From: Bos javanicus | Lineage: Eukaryota > Chordata > Mammalia > Artiodactyla > Bovidae | Direction: 5' to 3' | Length of the DNA stretch: 64,000 nucleotides | Assembly (NCBI RefSeq): GCF_032452875.1 | Contig: NC_083897.1 | Span: forward strand, 9,530,854-9,594,853 | In this document: one piece after another, positions 34,690-46,469 of the stretch | Layout of the letters: every line of letters begins with the position of its first letter | How positions within the stretch are numbered: the stretch's first letter is position 1 | Translations under genes and position numbers: made by a program | Notes under the pieces: generated by a model | Told to the model about the DNA's origin: nothing | The model's input: the letters and a program-made list of their open reading frames with translations, nothing else | Databases searched by the model: none

Positions 34690-35850
34690 CACTCAGGCTC
34701 CCTACCAGCGCCCCCCGTGGTGCGCACCTGGAGTCGCCCCCGCCCCCGCACCTCCTGCCCACCCCGCCCCGGCCCCCAGGACAGCCCAGCTCCTGCCGCA
34801 TGCGCACTTCAGCTGACCCAACCCTCAGCAACCGATGATAAACCCCCAGGGAGCGTGTATCCGGACTCTAGTCCTGACCCGACGCCAGAGTAGGCCTAAC
34901 GGTGCCACATCGCAGGCCGCCGCTTCTAGCCCTGAGTCCAGAGCCGGGGTCTCGGGAGATCCAGGACAGCCTCCGCTGAAGGCACAGCCTCCTGGACAGC
35001 GGTCGGAACGTGAAGCCTCAGCCGCAGCGTGGCCACAATGCCGATGCCAACACCGACGCGGCCGTCGCGGGCTTCCTCAGGCTGGGGGTCAAGGAGAATC
35101 GGGAAGAAGCTCACGGTCAGTGGCAGGCTGGGCGCTCGGTTCACAGGGTTCCTGGAAACGAATTTCCCTAGGGAGGGGCGAGCGGGAGGATTCCTCCTCA
35201 GACGCGGCGGGTTCCTGCCTCTTCCTCAGCGGGCTCGCTCGACGGCCTGATCTTTGGCTTTGGGTTTCTTGTCTTGCAGAGGCCGAGCCCGCGAAGGTCT
35301 TGCTTCCTAGAAAAAGGGGAGAGGAGCCAAAGGCTCAGTCCGAACCTGAGCAGGGAGCAGCCGCGGAGGGGAAAGAGGCGGGATATGAAGAAGGAGAAGA
35401 AAAGGAAGGCGGCGATGTGGGCGCGGGAGATGCGGGCCCCCCGGATGGGGAAAGCCGCGAGGCCAAGGCTGAGGTAGAGGCTGAGGCGGGCGCGGGCGGC
35501 GGCGAAGACGGAGAGAAGGGCGGGGAGGAGCAGCGCCCGGGAGCCGCCGTCGAGGTTCGGAAGGCGGCAGACAGGCGCCACCGACTCTCCCGGCACACCT
35601 TCACGCTGGAGCAGCTGCGGGAGCTGGAGGGAGTTTTCCACCGCACTCCGTATCTCGATGCGGCCATGCAGTAAGCGGGCAGCTCTGGGGGCGTCGGCTG
35701 AGGCGAGCGGGTCCCTGTCCTCAGCTCCGAAGTTGAAAACCCCGGGGCCTGGGGCGGGGGCGGGGGCTCCTCTGCCCGGTGGGGATCGAGGCAGTATTAC
35801 GGTGGGGAGTTTAAATAAGTCACGTCGGGGAACTGTCGGCCCACAGTTAA
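34690..35850 (+). promoter_or_regulatory. CpG island over the RHOX-family exons
   Basis: Dense CpG and GC-box-like stretches (CCCCGCCCCGGCCCCC near 34760) begin abruptly after the DNA-transposon relic and cover the two exons. Rhox-cluster genes are commonly controlled by promoter methylation; that regulation is inferred here from family knowledge. Confidence 0.55.
35038..35670 (+). CDS. RHOX/PEPP-family homeobox gene, exons 1-2 (partial, possibly damaged)
   Basis: Exon 1 reads ...VAGFLRLGVKENREEAH in the frame starting at 35040 and ends at 35115 before a GTCAGT donor. Exon 2 starts at 35280 after TTTCTTGTCTTGCAG. The junction completes a Glu codon exactly in frame. Exon 2 is acidic (EPEQGAAAEGKEAG, like RHOXF2) and ends with the homeodomain N-terminal arm and first helix (FTLEQLRELEGVFHRTPY) at 35670, before a GTAAGC donor. 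That intron position is typical of Rhox genes, whose homeodomain is split and has a 46-nt exon. LRLGVKE resembles mouse Rhox5. The only nearby ATG (35038) is one base out of frame with this reading, and no in-frame ATG follows the TGA at 34977. Exons for helices 2-3 were not found. RHOXF2 and ESX1 relatives fit best. An unspliced 279-codon ORF (34835-35674) reads exon 2 correctly but upstream sequence wrongly. Confidence 0.65.
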
Positions 35851-35967
35851 CAAATGAGTCTCCTGAGGCATGGTGGAGTACGTGCGCGGTTGGATTCTAT
35901 TTTGATTTAAAATATTGGTCATCAGTTATTCATGGATTATATTTGCATTAATGTAAAGACTACATTG

Positions 35968-36084
35968 AACGTGAAAGTGAAAGTCGCTCAGTCGTGTCAG
36001 ACTCTTTGGGACCGCATGGACTGTATAGTCCATGGAATTCTCTAGGCCAGAATACTGGAGTGGGTAGCAGTTCCCTTCTCAAGT
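35968..36084 (-). mobile_element. BovA monomer SINE
   Basis: An antisense BovA unit (GTCGCTCAGTCGTGTCAGAC to TTCCCTTCTC) about 300 bp after the RHOX exon 2 donor. Confidence 0.85.
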
Positions 36085-36117
36085 GTCAAACTCAAGATGC
36101 CCCTTGATTTGGGTGTC

Positions 36118-36388
36118 TGCTGCTGCTGCTGCTGCTAAGTCGTGTCCGACTCTGTGCGACCCCATAGGCCGCAGCCCACTAGGCTCCTCTGTCCCTGGGA
36201 TTCTCCAGGCAAGAACACTGGAGTGGGTTGCCATTTCCTTCTCCAGTGCATGAAAGTGAAAATTGAAAGTGAAGTTGCTCAGTCATGCCCGACTCTTAGC
36301 GACCCCATGGACTGGAGCCTACCAGGCTCCTCCGTCCATGGGATTTTCCAGGCAAGAGTACTGGAGTGGGGTGCCATTGCCTTCTCCA
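36118..36388 (-). mobile_element. Bov-A2 SINE
   Basis: An antisense dimer with the (TGC)n edge at the left and GCCATTGCCTTCTCC at the right. Confidence 0.92.
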
Positions 36389-36865
36389 AAAGCACTTGAA
36401 ACTAAACCTCAACAAATATAAGATAGGAGGTCAGTGGATAATGCTGCTGTGAACATTGAGGTGCAAATATCATTTTGAATTACTGTTTTCGTTTTCTTTG
36501 GTATTTACCCAAGAGTGGAATTGCTGGATCCTACGATAGTTCTATTTTTAGTTTTTTGGAGAAACCTGCATACTGTTTTCCATAGTGGCTGCACCAGTTT
36601 ACATTCCCACAGTATAGGATTCCCTTTTCTCCACATCGTTGCCAACATTTGTTATCGTTTTGATGATAGCCATTTGACAGGTATGAGGTGATCTCATTAT
36701 GGTTTTGATTTGCGTTTCTCTGACGATTAAGAGTGTTGAGCTTTTTTTTTTTATATATATGTCTGTTGGCCATCTGTGTTATCTTCTTTGGCAAAATGTC
36801 TATTTGGGTCTTCTGCCCATTTTTGCATTAGATTCTTTGTTTTTTGATACTGAGTTGTATGAAGT

Positions 36866-37178
36866 GGAGTGAAAGTCACTCAGTCGTGTCCGACTCTGTG
36901 ATCCCATGGACTATACAGTCCATGGAATTCTCCAGGCCAGAATACTAGAGTGGGTAGCCTTTGCCTTCTACAGGGGATCTTCCCAATCCAGGGCTCGAAC
37001 CCAGGTCTTCTGCATTGCAGGCGGATTCTTTACCAGCTGAGCCACACAAGGGAAGCCTGAGAACACTGGGGTGGGTAGCCTATTCCTTCTCCAGTAGGTC
37101 TTCCCGACCCAGGAATAGAACAAGAGTTGCCTGCATTGCAGGCGGATTCTTTACCAACTGAGCTATGAGGGAAGCCCG
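36866..37178 (-). mobile_element. Bov-tA SINE with duplicated tRNA-like part
   Basis: The BovA tail is followed by two antisense tRNA-derived modules. Both contain GCATTGCAGGCGGATTCTTT, and they end in GAGCCACACAAGGGAAGCC and GAGCTATGAGGGAAGCCC. Two tRNA modules in one element are unusual for a plain Bov-tA. Confidence 0.85.
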
Positions 37179-37446
37179 ACCTGTTTTTGTAAACATTGGA
37201 TATTAACTCCTTGTCAGTAATATCCTTTACAAAAATTTTCTCCCATCCAGTAGGTTGTCCTTTTGTTTTGTATATGGTTTCCTTTGCTGTGCAAAAGCTT
37301 TTAAGTTTAATTAGGTCTCATTTGTTTTTGCTTTTGTTTTTTTTGCCTTAGGAGACAGATTCCAAAAAGTATTGCTGTGATTCATGTCAAAGAGTGTTCT
37401 GCCTATGTTTTCCTCTAGGAGTTTTATAGTATCTAGTCTTAGATTT

Positions 37447-37605
37447 GGGCTTTCCTGGTGGCTCAGAGGTTAAAGCGTCTGCCTGAAATGTGGGAGACCT
37501 GGGTTCGATCCCTGGGTCGGGAAGATCCCCTGGAGAAGGAAATGGCAACCCACTCCAGTATTCTTGCCTGGAGAATCCCATGGATGGAGGAGCCTGGTAG
37601 GCTTA
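37447..37605 (+). mobile_element. Bov-tA SINE
   Basis: It starts GGGCTTTCCTGGTGGCTCAG with an intact-looking pol III B box GGTTCGATCC at 37503-37512, and continues into a BovA monomer ending at GCCTGGTAGGCT. The 3' end is truncated. Confidence 0.9.
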
Positions 37606-37851
37606 CATTTAGGTCATTAATCCATTTTGAGCTTATTTTTTAATGTTCTATGAGAAAATGTTTTAATTTCTTTTACATGCAGCTGTGCCGTATTCCTAGC
37701 ACCACTTATTAAAGAGACTGTTTTCCCTGTTGTATATTCTTACCTGCTTTGTCATAGATTAATTGATGACAAGTACTTGGGTTTATTTCTGGACTTTCTA
37801 GTCTCTTCTCATGATCTACGTGTTTGTTTTTAATGCCAGTACCATACTGAG

Positions 37852-37994
37852 TTGTTGTTGTTGTTGTTGTTTTGCTACACCCCATGGCTTTCTGAATCTT
37901 CTCTGACCAGGGACCGAACCCAAGCGATCCCTGGTCAGAGAAGTGAAAGGGCGGTGTCAGGTGTCTTAACCATTGGACTGCCAGGGAAGTGCAT
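37852..37994 (-). mobile_element. CHR-type SINE, antisense, with (GTT)n tail
   Basis: A (GTT)n tract at 37852-37871 represents the A-rich tail, followed by the antisense CHR body ending TTGGACTGCCAGGGAAGT. The head contains an imperfect inverted copy (CTCTGACCAGGGA / TCCCTGGTCAGAG). Confidence 0.8.
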
Positions 37995-38764
37995 TGATAA
38001 CTATAGCTTTGTGGTATAGTCTGAAGCCAGGGAATGTGAAACCTCTAGGTTTGTTCTTTTTTCTCAAGATGACTTTGGCCATTTGGGGGTCTTTTGTGGT
38101 TTCACATAAATTTCAGGATTGTTTATTCTTTGGGTGAATTTATTGTTGGGTAAACAATGTCATATATTTCACTTTTTTGTAGGTTCTTTTTGTTTTGTTT
38201 TTTTAATTAATTTTTATTGGAGTATAGTTGCTTTACAATGTTGTACTAGTTTCTCCAGTAAAGCAAAATGAATGAGCTATACATATACACATAGCCCCTC
38301 TTTTTTTTTAAATTTCCTTCCCTGTCATGTATTTTGATAGGGCTTGCATTAAATCTGTGGATTGCTTTGAGTTGTATGGATATTTTAGCGATATTAATTC
38401 TTCCAATCCAAGAACATAGATTATCTTTCCATTTCTTTGTATCATCTTTAAATTCCTTAAGCAGTGTTTTACAGTTTTCAGAGTATAGGTCTTTCACTTG
38501 GTGAAAGTTTATTTCACTTCCTTTGGTGAAACCAAACCTCCTTGGTTAAGATTATTCTTAGGTATTCTTTTTAATGCTATTTAAAATTTTATTCTTTATA
38601 ATGCTATTTTAAATGGGATTGTTTTCTTGCTTTCTCTGATAGCTTATTATTAAGTGTATAGAAAAAAAGCAACACATTTCTATATATTAATCTTGAATCC
38701 TGAAACTGTACTGAATTCATTTATTAGTTCTAATAGACTTTTGGTGGAGACTTTAAAGTTATCT

Positions 38765-40805
38765 TTTTTAAAAAAATTGAGGAATAGTTGATATACAATA
38801 TTATATGTTTTAGGTGTACAACATAGTGATTTGCAATTTTTAAAGGTTGTACTCCACTATAGTTCTTATGAAATATTGGCTGTATTCCCTGTGCTGTACA
38901 AGGTATCCTTGTAGCTTATTTATTTTATGCATAGTAGTTTGTACTTATTAATCCACTACCCCTATCTTGTCCCTCTCTCCTGTCTCTTCTCACTGGTAAC
39001 CACTAGTTTATTCTCTATATCTGTGAGGCTTATTTTTTTGTTATATTCAATAGTTTGTTTTCATTTTTAGATTCCACATATAAGTGGCATCATACACTAT
39101 CTGCCTTTCTCTGTCCTACTTATTTCACTGAGCATAATACCCTCCAAGTCCATCCATGTTGTTGCAGATGGCAAAATTTCATTCTTTTTAATGTTGAGTA
39201 GTATTCTGGAGAAGGCAATGGCACCCCACTCTAGTACTCTTGCCTGGAGAATCCCATGGACGGAGGAGCCTGGTAGGCTGCAGTCCATGGGGTCACTGAG
39301 AGTTGGATACAACTGAGCAACTTCACTTTCACTTTTCACTTTCATGCATTGGAGGAGGAAATGGCAACCCACTCCAGTGTTCTTGCCTGGAGAATCCCAG
39401 GGACAGGGGAGCCTGGTGGGCTGCTGTCTATGGGATCACACAGAGTCGGACACGACTGAAGTGACTTAGCAGCAGTATTCTGTTGTATGTATATACCATA
39501 TCTTCTTTATCCATGCCTATGTTAATGGACACTTACGTTTCTTCCATATCTTGGCTGTTGTGAATAATGATGGTATGAACATTGGGGTGCATGTATCTTT
39601 TGGGATTAGTTTTTCTTTTTTTTTAGATATATACCCGGGATTGAAATTTCTGGGTCATACGGTAGTTCTGTTTTTAATTTTTTGAGAAACCTCCATACTG
39701 TTTTCTACAGTGGCTGCACCAATTTGCATTCCCACCAACAGTGTGCAAGTGTTCTCTTTTCTCCACAAGCTTACCAACATTTGTTATTTGTGGTCTTTTT
39801 GATGATAGTCATTCTGACATGTGTGAGGTGATATCTCATTGTAGTTTTGGTTTGCATTTCTCTCATGATTAGTGATGTCTGTTTTATTGAGGTGTAGTTG
39901 ATTTCAAATATTCTATTAGTTTCAGATGTGCAACATACTGACTGAAAATTTTTGTAGATTATTCTTCATTTAAAGTTATTATAAGATATTGGCTATATTC
40001 TTGCTGCTGTAAAATAAATACATCCTTTTAATTTTCCAATTCAGTTTCATTACTAGTAATTGATTTGTTCAAATTTCCTATTGCTTCTTGCTTCAGTCTT
40101 GGTAGACTATACATTTCTAGGAATTTGTTAATTTCTTCTAGGTTATCCATTTTATTGATGTCTAATTAATTGTTCATAGTAGTCTCTTATGATCCTTTGT
40201 ATTTCTGTGGCGTTGATTGTAACTTCTTTTTCATTTCTGATTTTATCGATTTGGACCCTCTTTTTCTTGATGAGTCTGGCTAAAGATTTATTAATTTCAT
40301 TTACTTTTTCAAAGAATCAACTCTTATTTGCATTGCTATTTTATATATTTTAAAATATATTTCATTTATTTCTTCTCTGATTTTTGTGATTTCTCCCTTG
40401 TACTAACTTTGGGTTTTGTTAGTTCTCCTTTTTCTAGTTCCTTTAGGTGTGCGGTTAGGTGGCTTATGTGAGATTTTTCTTATTTCCCGAGGAAAGCTTG
40501 AATTACTACAAACTTCCCTCTGAAAACTGCTTTTAGTGCATCCCATAGATTTTGGATTATTGTGTTTTCATTTTCGTTTGTTGCCGGTTTTTTTTTCCCT
40601 TTGATTTCTTCAATGACTCATTCATCGTTCAGTAGCATTTTGTTTAGCCTCCATGTGTTTGTGTTTTTTGAAGCTTTTTTCCTTGTAGTTGATTTCTAGT
40701 CTCACAGCATTGTAGTTGGAAAAGATGCCTGATACCATTTCAGTTTTATTAAATGTATTGAGACTTGTTTTGTGGAGAATGTTCCATGTGCACATGAGAA
40801 TGTGT
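38765..40805 (-). mobile_element. Second older L1, antisense
   Basis: It starts with the antisense 3'UTR AGTTGATATACAATATTATA and repeats the ORF2 phrases seen at 36500-36740, so it is an independent copy. It continues to GTGCACATGAGAATGTG, where a BovB element begins. A Bov-A2 interrupts it. Confidence 0.8.
39209..39473 (+). mobile_element. Bov-A2 SINE
   Basis: A dimer from AGAAGGCAATGG to CTTAGCAGC, with AGTATTCTG duplicated at 39200-39208 and 39474-39482. Confidence 0.92.
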
Positions 40806-42482
40806 TCAGTTCAGTTCAGTTCAGTTGCTCAGTCAGTCGTGTTTGACCCTTTGCAATCCCATGGACTGCAGTACGCCAGGCCTCCCTGTCCATCGCCAAC
40901 TCCCAGAGTTTACTCAAACTTATGTCCGTTGAGTCGGTGATGCCATCCAACCATTTCATCCTCTTTCATCCCCGTCACCTCCTGCCTTCAGTCTTTCCCA
41001 GCATCAGGGTCTTTTCCAATGAGTCAGTTCTTCCCATCAGGTGGCCAACGTATTGGAGTTTCAGCTTCAGCATCAGTCCTTCCAATGAATATTCAGGACT
41101 GATTTCCTTTAGGATGGGCTGCTTGGATCTCCTTGCAGTCCAAGGGTCTCTCAAGAGTCTTCTCCAACATCACAGTTCAAAAGCATTGATTCTTCTACAC
41201 TCAGCTTTTATAGTCCAACTCTCACATTCATACATGCCTACTGGAAAAACAAGAGCTTTGACTAGACGAACCTTTGTTGGCAAAGTAATGTCTCTGCTTT
41301 GTAATATGCTGTCTAGGTTGGTCATAACTTTTCTTCCAAGGAACAAGCGTCTTTTAATTTCATGGCTGCAATCACCATCTGCAGTGATTTTGGAGACCCC
41401 AAAAATAAAGTCTGCCACTGTTTCCACTGTTTCCCCATCTATTTGCCATGAAGTGATGGGACCAGGTGCCATGATCTTAATTTTCTGAATGTTGAGTTTT
41501 AAGCCAACTTTTTCACTCTCCTCTTTCACTTTCTTCAAGAGGCTCTTTATTTCTTCGTCACTTTCTGTCATAAAGGTGGTGTCATCTGCATATCTGAGGT
41601 TATTGATATTTCTCCTGGCAGTCTTGATTCCAGCTTGTGCTTCATCCAGCCCAGTGTTTCTCATGATGTACTCTGCATATAAGTTAAATAAGCAGGGTGA
41701 GAATATACAGCCTTGACAAACTCCTTTCCTGATTTGAAACCAGTCTGTTGTTCCTTGTCCAGTTCTAAATGTTGCTTCCTGAACAGCAAACAGATTTCTC
41801 AGGAAGCAGGTCAGGTGGTCTGGTATTCCCATCTCTTGAAGAATTTTCCACAGTTTTTTGTGATCCACACAGTCAAAGGCTTTGGCATAGTCATTAAAGC
41901 AGAAATAGATGTTTATCTGGAACTCTCTTGCTTTTTTGATGATCCAGTGGATGTTGGCTATTTGATCTCTTGTTGGAAGTTCATTATTCACGCACTGTTG
42001 AAGCCTGGCTTGGAGAATTTTGAGCATTAGTTTACTAGCATGTGAGATGAGTGCAACTGTATGGTAGTTTGAGCATTCTTTGGCATTGCCTTTCTTTGAG
42101 ATTGGAATGAAAACTGACCTTTCCCAGTCCTGTGGCCACTGCTGAGTTTTCCGAATTTGCTGGCATATTGAGTGCAGCACTTTCACAGCATCATATTTCA
42201 GGATTTGAAATAGCTCAACTGGAATTCCATCACTTACACTAGCTTTGTAGGAAGCGATGCTTCCTAAGTCCCACTTGACTTCACATTCCAGGATGTCTGG
42301 TTCCAGGTGAGTGATCACACCATCATGGTTATCTGGGTCATGAAGAATGTTTTTGTATAGTTCTTCTGTGTATTCTTGCCACTTCTTAATGTCTTCTGCT
42401 TCTGTTAGGTCCCTACCATTTCTGTCCTTTATTGTGCCCATCTTTGCATGAGACGTTCCCTTGGTATCTCTATAATTTTCTT
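40806..42482 (-). mobile_element. BovB LINE, 3' half of an interrupted element
   Basis: The 3' terminus is at the TTCAGTTCAGTTCAG edge. The element reads leftwards through reverse transcriptase and stops at AGAAAATTATAGAGATACC near 42470-42482. There the coding order resumes at 48106, so the two halves are one element split by an L1. Confidence 0.9.
41170..42441 (-). pseudogene. BovB reverse-transcriptase ORF remnant (423 codons)
   Basis: This is the largest open retrotransposon frame in the window. Visible motifs are DYAKAFD (residues 184-190, motif A) and YADD (284-287, motif C), followed by the conserved KVGLKLN and ADGDCSHEI segments. Between NNELP and TRDQ (residues 153-160) about 11 residues usual in BovB are missing without breaking the frame. 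The endonuclease half lies at 48106-48988 beyond the L1 insertion, and the C-terminus stops early after INAFEL, so the protein cannot be made intact. Confidence 0.85.
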
Positions 42483-43486
42483 TTATTTTAATTCTGTTAT
42501 TTTTGTTTGTAATGTTATTGATGTATAGTTGACATAGAATATTACACTGGTTTTAGGTGTACAACTCATGATTCGTCATTTGTGTACATTGTGCAGTGAC
42601 TACAACAATAAGTTTAGTTGTCCTGTGCCACCATACAAAGTAATACAATAACATTAACTACAATTCCCGTGCTGTATATTATATCTCCATGACAGGTCCT
42701 TTTTTAAAATTAATTTATTTATTTTACTTTACAATATTGTATTGGTTTTGCCATACACTGATTTGAATCTGCCATGAGTGTACATGAGTTCCCCATCCTG
42801 AATCCCCCTCCCACCGCCCTCCCCATGCCATCCCTCTGGGTCATCACAGTGCACCAGCCCCAAGCACCCTGTATCATGCATCAAACCTGGGCTGGAGATT
42901 CATTTCACGTATGATATTTTACATGTTTCAATGCCATTCTCCCATATCATTCCACCCTCGCCCTCTCCCACAGAGTCCAAAAGATTGTTCTATACATCTG
43001 TGTCTCTTTTGCTGTCTCGCATACAAGGTTATCGTTACCTTCCTTCTAAATTCCATATATATGCATTAGTATACTGTATTGGTGGTTTTCTTTCTGGCTT
43101 ACTTCACTCTGTATAATAGGCTCCAGTTTCATCCACCTCATTAGAACTGATTCAAATGTATTCTTTTTAATGGCTGAGTAATATTCCATTGTGTATATGT
43201 TCCACGGCTTTCTCATCCATTCATCTGCTGATGGACATCTAGGTTGCTTCCAGGTCCTGGCTGTTATAAACAGTGCTGTAATGAACATTGGGGTACACGT
43301 GTCTCTTTGGATTCTGGTTTCCTCAGTGTGTATGCCCAGCAGTGGGATTGTTGGGTTATATGGCAGTTCTATTTCCAGTTTTTTAAGGAATCTCCACACT
43401 GTTCTCCATAGTGGTTGTACTAGTTTGCATTCTCACCAACAGTGAAAGAGGGTTCCCTTTTCTCCACACCCTCTCCAGCATTGATG

Positions 43487-43857
43487 CTTTTGAACTGAGG
43501 TGTTGGAGAAGACTCTTGAGAGTCCCTTGGACTCCAAGGAGATCCAACCAGTCCATTCTAAAAGAGATCAGTCCTGGGTGTTCTTTGGAAGGAATGATGC
43601 TAAAGCTGAAACTCCAGTACTTTGGTCACCTCATGTGAAGAGTTGACTCATTGGAAAAGACTCTGATGCTGAGAGGGATTGGGGGCAGGAGGAGAAGGGG
43701 ACCACAGAGGATGAGATGGCTGGATGGCATCACTGACTCGATGGACATGAGTTTGAGTGAACTGCAGGAGTTGGTGATGGACAGGGAGGCCTGCCTGGTG
43801 TGCTGCAATTCATGGGATCGCAAAGAATGGGCCACGACTGAGCGACTGAACTGAAAT
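43487..43857 (+). mobile_element. BovB 3' fragment inside the L1
   Basis: Plus-strand BovB from TTGATGCTTTTGAACTGAGG to GACTGAGCGACTGAACTGAA replaces the missing ORF2 interior. It joins the ORF2 end on the left and ORF1 on the right, so the insertion and the deletion of about 3.5 kb of L1 are associated. Confidence 0.88.
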
Positions 43858-44368
43858 TAAAGCCTTTGATTTCTCCTTCATATTTAAATGAGATCCTTGC
43901 TGGGTATAGTAATCTGGGCTGTAGGTTATTTTCTTTCATCACTTTAAGTATGTCATGCCATTCCCTTCTGGCCTGAAGTGTTTCTATTGAACGATCAGCT
44001 GTTATTGTTATGGGAATCCCCTTGTGTTATTTGTTGTCTTTCCCTTGCTGCTTTTAATATGTCTTCTTTGTGTTTGATCTTTGTTAGTTTGATTAATATG
44101 TGTCTTGCGGTGTTTCGCCTTGGGTTTATCCTGTTTGGGACTCTCTGGTTTTCCTGGACTAGGATGATTATCCTTCCCCATTTTAGGGAAGTTTTCAACT
44201 ATTATCTCCTCGAGTATTTTCTCATGGTCTTTCTTTTTGTCTTCTTCTTCTGGGACTCCTATGACTCGAATATTGGGTCATTTAACATTGTCCTAGAGGT
44301 CTCTGAGGTTGTCCACATTTCTTTTAATTCATTTTACTTTTTTCCTCTGTTTCATTTATTTCTGCCAG

Positions 44369-44493
44369 AAATGGCAACCCACTCCAGTATTCTTGCCTGG
44401 AAAATCCCGTGGATGGAGGAGCCCGATTGGCTACTGTCCATGGAGTCGCAAAGAGTCCGACATGACTGAGTGATTTCACTATCACTATTCACT
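44369..44493 (+). mobile_element. BovA/Bov-tA fragment
   Basis: Runs from AGAAATGGCAACCCACTCC to GACTGAGTGATTTCAC, inside antisense L1 ORF1. Confidence 0.85.
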
Positions 44494-45636
44494 ATCTGTC
44501 TTCTACCTCATTTATCCTATCTTCTGCCTCCATTATTCTACTGTTGGTTCCCTCCAGAGTGTTTTTGATCTCATTTATTATATTATTCATTATATATTGA
44601 CTCTTTTAGGTCCTTGTTAAACCTTTCTTGCATCTTCTCAATCCTTCTCTCCAGGCTTTTTATCTGTAACTCCAATTTGTTTTCAAGATTTTGGATCATT
44701 TTCACTATCATTATTCAGAATTCTTTATCAGGCAGTTTCCCTATCTCTTCCTCTTTTGTTTGGTTTGGTGGGCATTTATCCTGTTCCTTTACCTGCTGGG
44801 TATTTCTCTGCCTTTTCATCTTGTTTATATTGCTGTGTTTCGGATGGCCTTTCTGTATTCTGGCAGTTGGTGGTTCCTCTTTATTGTGGAGGTTCCTCAT
44901 GTGGGTGGGGCTGGACGGGTGGCTTGGCAAGGTTCCCTGGTTAGGGAAGCTTGTGTCGGTGTTCTGGTGGATGGAGCTGGATTACTTCTCTCTGGAGTGC
45001 AATGAAATGACCAGTAATGAGTTTTGAGATGTCAGTGGGTTTGGTGTGACTTTGGGCAGCCTGTACATTGAGGCTCAGAGTTACGTTCCTGTGTTGCTGG
45101 AGAATTTGTGTGGTATGTCTTGCTCTGGAACTTGTTGGCCCTTGGGTGGTGCTTGGTTTCAGTGTACGTATGGAGGCGTTTGATGAGCTCCGATCGATTA
45201 ATGTTCCCTGGATTCAGGAGTTCTCTGGTGTTCTCAGGATTTGGACTTAAGCCTCCTGCCTCTGGTTTTTAGTCTAATTCTTACAGTAGCCTCAAGACTT
45301 CTCCATCTGTACAGTACCGATGATAAAACATCTAGGTTACTGATGAAAAGTTTCTCCACAGTGAGGGACACCTAGAGTGGTACACAGAGTTAAAAGGAGA
45401 AGAGAAGAGGGAGGAGGGAGATAGAGGTGACCAGGAGGATAGAGGGGGAATCAAAAGGGGCAAGAGCAAGCTAGCCAGTAATCACTTCCTTATATACTCC
45501 CCACACTCTGGGTCCCTCAGAGATGTTCCAGGAGTTACACAGAGAAGAGACGAGGGAGGAAGGAGACAGAGGTGGCCAGAAGGATAAAAGGGGGAATAAA
45601 AAAGAGCAAGACAGATCCAGCCAGTAATCAGTTCCC

Positions 45637-46110
45637 TACAAAGGTCCGTCTAGTCAAGGCTGTGGTTTTTCCAGTGGTCATGTATGGATGTGAGAGTTGG
45701 ACTGTGAAGAAAGCTGAGCACCGAAGAATTGATGCTTTTGAACTGTGGTGTTGGAGAAGACTCTTGAGAGTCCCTTGGACTGCAAGGAGATCCAACCAGT
45801 CCATTCTGAAGGAGATCAGCTCTGGGATTTCTTTGGAAGGAATGATGTTAAAGCTGAAACTCCAGTACTTTGGCCACCTCATGTGAAGAGTTGACTCATT
45901 GGAAAAGACTCTGATGCTGGGAGGGATTGGGGGCAGGAGGAGAAGGGGACCACAGAGGATGAGATGGATGGAGGGCATCACTGACCCGATGGACGTGAGT
46001 CTCAGTGAACTCCAGGAGTTGGAGATGGACAGGCAGGCCTGGTGTGCTGTGATTCATAGGGTTGCAAAGAGTCAGACACAACTGAGCCACTGAGCTGAAC
46101 TGAACTGAAG
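45637..46110 (+). mobile_element. BovB 3' fragment inside the L1 5'UTR
   Basis: From ACAAAGGTCCGTCTAGTCAA to CTGAGCTGAACTGAACTGAA, encoding the BovB C-terminal region (RRIDAFELWCWRRLLR). L1 5'UTR sequence continues on both sides. Confidence 0.9.
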
Positions 46111-46418
46111 TGTTCTCCACAGCCCGGAACACACAAAGAGATTCACCTTGTTGGGTAGAGAAGAAAAGGGGGAGGGGGGAGATAGAGGCAACCTGGTGAA
46201 GAAAAAGGAGAGTCAAAAGAAGGAGAGAGCAATCAGGCCAGTGATCTTCCTCCCAAGTAAAAATGGGTACTGAAGATTGGGTTCTTAAAGGTACAAAGTT
46301 GATAACAAATACCAAAAAGCAAAGATTAAAAATCTTGAGTAGAGGTTAGATCCTCAAAAATACAATATAAAAAAAAAAGAAAGCAAAAAAACAAAAAACA
46401 AAAGAAAAAGTCACAGAA

Positions 46419-46427
<9 letters not shown>

Positions 46428-46466
<39 letters not shown>
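46428..46466. repeat. (TA)n microsatellite
   Basis: About 19 uninterrupted TA units between A-rich stretches within the L1 5'UTR. Confidence 0.95.

Positions 46467-46469
<3 letters not shown>

Larger units (their letters stand above)
36425..38760 (-). mobile_element. Older L1, antisense ORF2 end and 3'UTR, SINE-riddled
   Basis: Antisense L1 ORF2 phrases are clear (AGAGTGGAATTGCTGGATCC, TTTCCATAGTGGCTGCACC, CTCCACATCGTTGCCAACAT). The sequence continues through CTTTTGTTTTGTATATGG and TTCACTTCCTTTGG-type runs. It is interrupted by the SINEs listed below and by an L1 stub at about 38195-38310. Confidence 0.8.

Noticed and set aside
35198..35667. Minus-strand ORFs of 147 and 110 codons over the RHOX exon
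   Set aside because: Shadow frames of a GC-rich coding exon, with Ser/Pro/Ala runs only.
34835..35674. Single 279-codon ORF as the homeobox protein
   Set aside because: Its first part lies in a different frame from the Rhox-like exon 1 and reads through the intron; the spliced model fits the family better.
37447..37520. Possible tRNA gene
   Set aside because: The pol III boxes belong to a Bov-tA SINE head; there is no complete cloverleaf.
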